Shown here: positions 58,511 to 64,000 of the stretch, piece by piece | Numbering within the stretch: the first letter of the stretch is position 1 | How the letters are laid out: the number at the start of each line of letters is the position of its first letter | Assembly (NCBI RefSeq): GCF_044464525.1 | Contig: NZ_JBIQLE010000006.1 | Location: 1 to 64,000 of the forward strand | Direction: 5' to 3' | DNA: 64,000 bases | Source of the DNA: Pusillimonas sp044464525 | GTDB lineage: Bacteria; Pseudomonadota; Gammaproteobacteria; Burkholderiales; Burkholderiaceae_B | Notes under the pieces: generated by a model | Seen by the model: the letters and a program-made list of their open reading frames with translations, nothing else | What the model was told of the DNA's origin: nothing | The model's database searches: none | Translations under genes and position numbers: made by a program

Positions 58511-59844
58511 GCCCTGCCCCTTCGCCTGGCAACCGGCACCACGCCATACTGCACGCCATGGCGCAACAGGTGGATGAAGCCCGCCATCAGCAGCACATAC
58601 ACCATCAGGTGCGCGACGATGCCAATCAACAGGTGGACCGGCGCGGTGGAGCCGACCACTTCCAGGAAAGTAACCGTATGGTTGACCACGAACGGCGCCA
58701 AGCCCGCCAGCACGTGGCAAAGCACTGCCACCCCGGCCACCCAGCCCAGAAAAGTCAGGCTCGAGAAAAATATGCGCCACGCAGGCGGCATATCGCCGTG
58801 TTCGATATATTTGCGGCGCATACACCATAATGCGCCGCAGGCCGCAGCCACCATGGCAAGCGCAACGGCCAAAGTCAGGCGAAAGGACCAGAAAGTAAGC
58901 GCCACCGGGGGGTGCATTCCCGAAAAATGATCAAGGCCCAGCAGTCGCCCTGTTTCGTCCCGACCCAGCCATTTTCCACCCGCGTGTGACCAAGCGATCA
59001 GGCCGCTCGTCTGGGCACGCCTCTCGTCAGGCCAGCCGAACAACGCCAGATCGGGCTGCGAGCCGCCGTGCCAATAGGCTGCGGTCGCCGCAGCTTTGGC
59101 AGGTTGATGATCGGCCACCATTTTGCCGTAGCCCGTGATGGCCACCGCGTACACCAGCACAGCCGCCAGGCCAATGACGGCGCCGGTTCGAAACACATGG
59201 ACGGCACTGCCGTCTGCAGGCAAGGACGAAGCCCTGCGAGCGATCACACCGAGCATGACGAATGCCACTGTCAAACCTGAGGCGGCAACCAATAACAGGA
59301 AGATCCATCCCACGGAAGGATTGAGCACGACTTCGTACCAATTGATGACAAAATACTTGCCATTGAGAAAGCCGACGCCTGCCGGGGTTTGCATCCACGA
59401 CAATAGCGCCACGGCCCAGAAAACAGCCAATGAGGTACCCAAAGCCACCATCAGCACCACCGCGGTATGAGCCGCATCGGACAGCCCCCGCTGGCCGAAC
59501 AGCATGGCGCCCATGAAGCATGACTTGACGATGAAAGTGGTAAGAATGGCTCCCGCCAACAGCGGCCCGGCCACGTCTCCGATACGGTCCAACAGGCCTG
59601 GCCAGAGGCTGCCTATCTGTATAAGCACCGGCACGGCTGCCGCAAGCGCCAGAATTGCTGCCAGCGCATACACGCGAACCCAGAACCGGTATGCCAATAC
59701 CCATGTGTTGTCTTGGGCCAAGTGGTTGGCGGCCTTGAACAGCAGCAACACCCAGGCAAGGCCGAGTTCCAGCAGGAGGAACAGCAACAGGAAGCCCAGG
59801 CTGGTGAGGAATTGAACCTGTGAAAGCCAGACGGTGGTATTCAT
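58507..59844 (-). CDS. CydA/CioA-like membrane protein lacking the known haem ligands
   Basis: 445 residues with about nine membrane segments, aligned by eye to cyanide-insensitive-oxidase type CydA: LSQVQFLTSLGF, AYRFWVRVYAL, FMGAMLFGQRGLS, WMQTPAGVGFLNGKYF, LFGWPDE, GLDHF...PPVALTFWSFR. Yet the haem ligands and catalytic residues known from E. coli CydA are replaced: His19 is Leu19, Glu99 is Ala99, Glu107 is Lys107, His186 is Leu (about 184), Met393 is Thr324, and the GRQPW loop is absent. His residues occur instead in the last membrane segments (H377, H389, H404, H412, H425). The start is ATG 59844. Whether it carries any haem is unknown. Confidence 0.8.
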   Translation of the reverse strand: MNTTVWLSQVQFLTSLGFLLLFLLLELGLAWVLLLFKAANHLAQDNTWVLAYRFWVRVYALAAILALAAAVPVLIQIGSLWPGLLDRIGDVAGPLLAGAILTTFIVKSCFMGAMLFGQRGLSDAAHTAVVLMVALGTSLAVFWAVALLSWMQTPAGVGFLNGKYFVINWYEVVLNPSVGWIFLLLVAASGLTVAFVMLGVIARRASSLPADGSAVHVFRTGAVIGLAAVLVYAVAITGYGKMVADHQPAKAAATAAYWHGGSQPDLALFGWPDERRAQTSGLIAWSHAGGKWLGRDETGRLLGLDHFSGMHPPVALTFWSFRLTLAVALAMVAAACGALWCMRRKYIEHGDMPPAWRIFFSSLTFLGWVAGVAVLCHVLAGLAPFVVNHTVTFLEVVGSTAPVHLLIGIVAHLMVYVLLMAGFIHLLRHGVQYGVVPVARRRGRA

Positions 59845-59953
59845 AGCCCGCTAGTTTAGAGCCTGAATAGCGATTTTGTGTACCGAAGCGAGCAAATTAA
59901 TGCGAACATGGCAAAATGCTTACTTTGCTTGATTTTCTGCCTTATCTGGACCC

Positions 59954-61711
59954 ATGACCGCTGCTTCGACCCCTTCCACCTCTAATTTCCTTCGCACCAT
60001 CATCGAACGCGACCTTGACGAAGGCCGCCACGCCAGCAAGCTCTGGGCGGGCCGTCCCGGGCCCGCCAGTGTCCAACAAGAGGGCCAGGTCGACACCGCC
60101 CGCATCCGCACACGCTTTCCGCCCGAGCCGAATGGCTATCTGCACATCGGCCATGCCAAAAGCATCTGCATCAACTTCGGCTTGGCAAACGACTACCAGG
60201 GCGCCTGCCATCTGCGCTTCGATGATACCAACCCCGAGAAAGAAGAGGCGGAATATGTCGAAGCCATTATCGAGGCGGTAAAGTGGCTGGGTTTCGACTG
60301 GCAATATCAAGACGAAGACAACCAGTACTACGCCAGCGATTATTTCGGCTTCATGTTCGAATTCGCCTGCGCCCTGATCGAGTCGGGCGACGCCTATGTG
60401 GATGAGCAGTCGCCCGAGCAAATGCGCACCGCTCGCGGCACCCTTACCGAAAAAGGCGTCGATTCGCCGTGGCGCAACCGGCCCGCGGCCGAATCGCTCG
60501 CCCTGTTCCACGAAATGCGGGCAGGCAAGCATCCCGACGGCAGTATGGCCCTGCGCGCCAGGATAGACATGGGGTCGCCCAATATGAACATGCGCGATCC
60601 AGTTCTGTACCGCATCCGGCACACGCCCCATCATCGCACCGGAAGCGACTGGTGCATCTACCCCATGTACACCTGGGCCCATCCTCTTGAGGATGCCCTC
60701 GAAACCATTACCCATAGTTTCTGCACGCTCGAGTTCGAAGACCAGCGCCCCTTCTACGAATGGACGCTCGACAAATTGGCCGACCTTGGCCATTTGCGTC
60801 GTCCGCTGCCCCAGCAGATCGAATTCGCTCGCCTGCATCTTAGCTATGTGGTCACCAGCAAACGCAAGCTGCTCGAGCTGGTCCGCGGCGGACACGTCGC
60901 CGGCTGGGACGATCCACGCATGCCCACGCTGGCGGGCTTGCGGCGGCGCGGTTATACGCCGGCATCCATCCGGCTGTTCTGCGAACGCCTCGGGGTGTCC
61001 AAGGCCGATTCACGCATCGACTACAGCGTGCTCGAGCAAGCGCTGCGCGACGATCTCGACCCCAAGGCCGAACGTCGCGTCGCCGTCCTCGATCCGGTCA
61101 AACTTGTCATCACCAATTACCCCGAAGGCCAAAGCGAGCTTTGCCACGCACCCCGCAATCCGCATGACCCCGAAGCGGGCCGCCGAGAATTCCATTTCTC
61201 GCGCGAGCTCTGGATCGAGCGCGACGATTTCCGCGAAGACCCGCCCAAGAAGTATTTCAGGCTGTTCCCGGGCAACACCGTCAGGCTTAAATACGGCTAT
61301 GTCGTCCAATGCACAGGTTGCGTCAAGGATGCCGACGGCCGCGTCACTGAAGTACACGCCGAATACCTGCCCGACACGAAAAGCGGTACGCCGGGCGCCG
61401 ATTCGGTCAAGGTCAAGGGCAATATCACCTGGATCAGCGTGGACCACGCTGTTGCGGCAGAGGTCCGTCTTTACGACCGCCTGTTCTCCGACCCTCATCC
61501 CGACAGCGCCGACAAGAATTTCCTCGACGCCCTGAACCCAAATTCCTTCCATACCGTACAGGCGTGGCTCGAGCCGGGCATCCAGGCCTCTCCCGAAAGC
61601 TTCTGGCAATTCGAACGACTTGGCTATTTCGTGGCCGACCGTTACGATTCCACCATCGAACGCCCGGTGCTGAACCGCAGCACCACGTTGCGCGACGCTT
61701 GGGTTAAATAA
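59954..61711 (+). CDS. glnS: Glutaminyl-tRNA synthetase
   Basis: 585 residues. Class I synthetase motif HIGH in PNGYLHIGHAKS and KMSKS-type VTSKRKLLELV, with the GlnRS insertions (DDTNPEKEEAEYVEAIIEAVKWLGFDW, MYTWAHPLEDALETITHSFCTLEF). The anticodon-binding beta-barrel fills the C-terminus. It joins Gln to tRNA-Gln. Its TAA overlaps the minC ATG by one base (TAATG), so the two genes are coupled. Confidence 0.96.
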   Translation: MTAASTPSTSNFLRTIIERDLDEGRHASKLWAGRPGPASVQQEGQVDTARIRTRFPPEPNGYLHIGHAKSICINFGLANDYQGACHLRFDDTNPEKEEAEYVEAIIEAVKWLGFDWQYQDEDNQYYASDYFGFMFEFACALIESGDAYVDEQSPEQMRTARGTLTEKGVDSPWRNRPAAESLALFHEMRAGKHPDGSMALRARIDMGSPNMNMRDPVLYRIRHTPHHRTGSDWCIYPMYTWAHPLEDALETITHSFCTLEFEDQRPFYEWTLDKLADLGHLRRPLPQQIEFARLHLSYVVTSKRKLLELVRGGHVAGWDDPRMPTLAGLRRRGYTPASIRLFCERLGVSKADSRIDYSVLEQALRDDLDPKAERRVAVLDPVKLVITNYPEGQSELCHAPRNPHDPEAGRREFHFSRELWIERDDFREDPPKKYFRLFPGNTVRLKYGYVVQCTGCVKDADGRVTEVHAEYLPDTKSGTPGADSVKVKGNITWISVDHAVAAEVRLYDRLFSDPHPDSADKNFLDALNPNSFHTVQAWLEPGIQASPESFWQFERLGYFVADRYDSTIERPVLNRSTTLRDAWVK

Positions 61712-62538
61712 TGAGTAAATCCACCCCGACACAGAAAGACGCCGCGAAGGATCTCGCCGGCGGCACCACCAAAGGTCCGGCGGCGCTAGACTTCAAAAGC
61801 GCGGCGCTCTATGCGCTTAGAGTCGTTCTGCACAGTGCCGACACGTCCGAGCTCCAGGCCGCGCTTGACCGCCGCATGAACGACGCGGGCTCGTTCTTCG
61901 AGAATGAGCCCGTGGTCATCGACGCTTCCGGCATTGAAGGCGCAATCGATTGGCCCCCCCTGCTTCAATCATTGCGCGATCATTCCCTGCATCCCATCGG
62001 GGTTGTGGCCGAAGGGGCCCTCCTGGAGGCAGCGCGCGCCAACGGGCTTGCCGAGGTCGATCTATCAAGCCCGCCTGCTCGTCCACCCAGCACGCCGGCC
62101 CCGGAGGCTGACGTTCCCGTGGTGGCGCCCTCCTCGTCGGCTGCGGCGCCCGAACAGGACGCCGACGATACACCGCCCGCACCCGCCGTAGCGCCGGCCG
62201 CCATGATCATCAACCGTCAGCTACGTTCGGGCCAGCGCGTCTATGCTCGAGACACCGACCTGATCATCATCGGCGTGGTCAGCCAGGGCGCCGAAGTCAT
62301 TGCAGACGGCAACATCCACGTCTACGGCCCCTTGCGCGGCAAAGCCATGGCCGGCGCCCGCGGCGATTCAAGCGCCCGCATATTCACCACCCAGCTCGAC
62401 CCCGAGCTGGTGGCCATCGCCGGGGTCTATCGGGTCATTGAGACCAAACTCGACGACGAGCTGCACAACCAGGCGGCCATCGTGCAGCTTGAAGACGAGA
62501 CATTACGCATCACCGCACTGAACGCCAAGGCGGGGTGA
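61711..62538 (+). CDS. minC: Septum site-determining protein MinC
   Basis: 275 residues. The N-terminal MinC_N (ALYALRVVLHS...VIDASGIEGAIDW) is joined by a Pro/Ala/Asp-rich linker (about residues 130-165) to the beta-helical MinC_C domain (QRVYARDTDLIIIGVVSQGAEVIADGNIHVYGPLRGKAMAGARGD). It blocks FtsZ ring assembly away from mid-cell with MinD. It is 105 bases before minD. Confidence 0.95.
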   Translation: MSKSTPTQKDAAKDLAGGTTKGPAALDFKSAALYALRVVLHSADTSELQAALDRRMNDAGSFFENEPVVIDASGIEGAIDWPPLLQSLRDHSLHPIGVVAEGALLEAARANGLAEVDLSSPPARPPSTPAPEADVPVVAPSSSAAAPEQDADDTPPAPAVAPAAMIINRQLRSGQRVYARDTDLIIIGVVSQGAEVIADGNIHVYGPLRGKAMAGARGDSSARIFTTQLDPELVAIAGVYRVIETKLDDELHNQAAIVQLEDETLRITALNAKAG

Positions 62539-62643
62539 CAAGTTTTGTTGCCAAGCCTTTATTCAATTAACGCCAAGTCACGGCAATCGGACGCAGTTTT
62601 GCTTTACGATTACGGGATTTATAACTAGAGGAACTCAACCATC

Positions 62644-63459
62644 ATGACACGCATCGTTGTGGTGACATCCGGAAAAGGCGGTGTGGGAAAAACCACCACC
62701 AGCGCCAGCTTTTCGGCCGGTCTGGCCATGCGCGGCCACAAAACCGTTGTCATTGATTTTGACGTCGGGCTGCGCAATCTCGACCTGATCATGGGTTGTG
62801 AACGCCGGGTCGTTTACGACTTCGTCAACGTCATCCAGGGCGAAGCTACCCTCAACCAAGCGCTGATCCGCGACAAACAGCTCGAGAACCTCTTTATCCT
62901 GCCGGCGTCTCAAACGCGCGACAAAGAGGCGCTGACCCAGGAAGGCGTCGAAAAAACGCTTAACGATCTTAAGGAAATGGGGTTCGAGTACATTGTGTGC
63001 GACTCGCCCGCAGGCATTGAAACCGGCGCGCTCATGGCCTCGTACTTTGCCGACGACGCCATTGTGGTCACCAACCCCGAAGTGTCTTCGGTTCGAGATT
63101 CAGACCGTATACTGGGCATACTGTCGGCCAAGTCTCATCGGGCGGTCAGCAGCCAAGAACCCATTAAAGAGTATCTGCTGCTTACCCGCTACCATCCCAA
63201 GCGCGTGGCCGACGGCGAAATGCTGTCGCTGCAAGACGTGGAGGACATCCTGCGCATCAAACTGATCGGCGTCATCCCAGAATCCGAATCCGTGTTGCAG
63301 GCCTCCAATCAGGGTATCCCGGCCATCCACATCCGCGAGAGCGATGTCGCCGTGGCCTATAAAGACGTCGTGGCGCGCTACTTGGGCGAAGAAATTCCCC
63401 TGCGCTTTGTCGACTACGAGAAACCGGGCCTGTTCAAGCGCCTTTTCGGAGGCAAGTAA
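62644..63459 (+). CDS. minD: Septum site-determining ATPase MinD
   Basis: 271 residues with the deviant Walker A SGKGGVGKTTT (K11 and K16), switch CDSPAGIE, and the C-terminal membrane-targeting amphipathic helix LFKRLFGGK. MinD binds the membrane and recruits MinC and MinE for oscillation. It precedes minE by one base. Confidence 0.97.
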   Translation: MTRIVVVTSGKGGVGKTTTSASFSAGLAMRGHKTVVIDFDVGLRNLDLIMGCERRVVYDFVNVIQGEATLNQALIRDKQLENLFILPASQTRDKEALTQEGVEKTLNDLKEMGFEYIVCDSPAGIETGALMASYFADDAIVVTNPEVSSVRDSDRILGILSAKSHRAVSSQEPIKEYLLLTRYHPKRVADGEMLSLQDVEDILRIKLIGVIPESESVLQASNQGIPAIHIRESDVAVAYKDVVARYLGEEIPLRFVDYEKPGLFKRLFGGK

Positions 63460-63460
63460 T

Positions 63461-63730
63461 ATGTCGTTCCTGTCTTTCTTACTCGGACAAAAGAAAACCT
63501 CGGCCAGCGTGGCCAAAGACCGCCTGCAGCTCATACTTATTAACGAACGCGGCACGGGCAACGGTCCCGACTACCTGCCTCAGTTGCAGAAAGAACTTGT
63601 CGAAGTCATCTCACGCTACGTGAAGATCAGCCCCGACGACATCAAGGTCAATCTCGACCGTCAAAACTCGCTTGAAGTGCTGGAAGTCAAGATAGAGATG
63701 CCGCAGCCGGGCGCTGACGCCACAACCTGA
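63461..63730 (+). CDS. minE: Cell division topological specificity factor MinE
   Basis: 89 residues. The N-terminal MinD-binding region (KTSASVAKDRLQLILINERG) and the C-terminal dimer domain (LQKELVEVISRYVKISPDDIKVNLDRQNSLEVLEVKIEMP) match MinE. It stimulates MinD ATPase and so restricts division to mid-cell. A terminator follows. Confidence 0.96.
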   Translation: MSFLSFLLGQKKTSASVAKDRLQLILINERGTGNGPDYLPQLQKELVEVISRYVKISPDDIKVNLDRQNSLEVLEVKIEMPQPGADATT

Positions 63731-63753
63731 ACACCCCGAGAAGTAAATAGCTT

Positions 63754-63781
63754 AAAAGCCGGCCCATGGGCCGGCTTTTTT
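63754..63781 (+). terminator. Intrinsic terminator of the glnS-minCDE operon
   Basis: AAAAGCCGGCCC (63754-63765) and GGGCCGGCTTTT (63768-63779) form a 12-bp hairpin with loop AT, followed by further T. It lies 24 bases after minE. Confidence 0.88.
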
Positions 63782-63915
63782 ACGTCTTGTATTCCTTACC
63801 CGCAAAACCGACGCACGGGTGAAAACTAGGGAAATCCATAATGACTAGAAATTAATTTTATACAGTAAGCTGATTTAAAACATAAAAAACATTTTCATTT
63901 TTACAAAATAGAAAG

Positions 63916-64000
63916 ATGGCCATGGTCAGCACTGCTCCAAATTCTGTCGCATATCGGTTTCTCACCGGACTTTCCGAAAGAGGAGTGCGTCATATCTTTG
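63916..64000 (+). CDS. N-terminus of a probable thiamine-diphosphate enzyme (cut by window edge)
   Basis: Only 28 residues are visible: MAMVSTAPNSVAYRFLTGLSERGVRHIF. The pattern FLxxLxERGVRHIF is typical of the start of ThDP enzymes such as acetolactate synthase, sulfopyruvate or phosphonopyruvate decarboxylase and benzoylformate decarboxylase. ATG 63916 is chosen, with GAAAG just upstream; the ATG at 63922 is possible. The 130 bases before it are markedly more AT-rich than the rest of the window. Assignment to a specific enzyme is not possible. Confidence 0.5.
   Translation, partial: MAMVSTAPNSVAYRFLTGLSERGVRHIF

Noticed and set aside
58507..59844. Ordinary cytochrome bd oxidase subunit I
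   Set aside because: The alignment shows loss of all known haem ligands; a plain functional label would mislead.

Overview
The window looks like a chromosomal segment of a GC-rich betaproteobacterium, most likely order Burkholderiales, family Alcaligenaceae (Bordetella / Pusillimonas / Castellaniella type). This is inferred from the block ubiH-dusB-fis-purH-ruvC-ruvA-ruvB, the glnS-minC-minD-minE block, the phasin and bd-type oxidase genes, aromatic catabolism with LysR, IclR and MarR regulators, and Alcaligenaceae-style GC-rich intergenic palindromes. There is no rRNA, CRISPR array or insertion sequence. One tRNA gene (Cys) is present.

Region 1 (1-10.4 kb). A leftward operon encodes five proteins whose order, sizes and domains match the acetophenone carboxylase genes apcABCDE, followed by a CobW-type GTPase. 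A divergent PAS histidine kinase and FixJ-type regulator start across a 194-bp spacer that holds two perfect palindromes; they are the obvious candidate controllers. Region 2 (10.4-16.5 kb): a VOC protein, a GST-LysR divergent pair, an orphan ABC ATPase with degenerate nucleotide-binding motifs, and 3-hydroxybenzoate 4-hydroxylase (mobA) overlapped by its likely MarR regulator.

Region 3 (16.5-25.3 kb): a queuosine-precursor transporter behind a well-formed preQ1-I riboswitch, a YbiA/NADAR-like protein, tRNA-Cys, a group of small stress-type proteins (including a 47-residue gene), then nudix-aat-bpt-pyrD and a phasin preceded by PhaR-like palindromes. Region 4 (25.4-42.8 kb) is mostly housekeeping: IclR regulator, CinA-like protein, EI24 membrane protein, thioredoxin, RhlE, IlvE, YheT, a BepA-like metalloprotease, CtaG, and the ubiH-to-ruvB block. 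It carries an 84-bp tandem duplication and a 15-bp minisatellite.

Region 5 (42.9-50.1 kb): an accessory leftward catabolic cluster (FAD oxidoreductase, SDR, dihydroxyphthalate-decarboxylase-like protein, aldehyde dehydrogenase, periplasmic binding protein) with a LysR regulator upstream. Substrate unknown. Region 6 (50.2-64 kb): recQ, an unknown outer-membrane-type protein, a ClC channel with CBS domains, an OmpR/EnvZ-type pair with a His-rich sensor loop, a cytochrome-bd-like pair, glnS, minCDE, and the start of a ThDP-enzyme-like gene in an AT-rich stretch at the right edge.

The most unusual item is the bd-like pair at 57.4-59.8 kb. Its subunit I aligns well with the cyanide-insensitive-oxidase type of CydA, yet by eye every known haem ligand and catalytic glutamate is replaced, while subunit II stays conventional. 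All family calls were made by reading the sequence; no database search was run.
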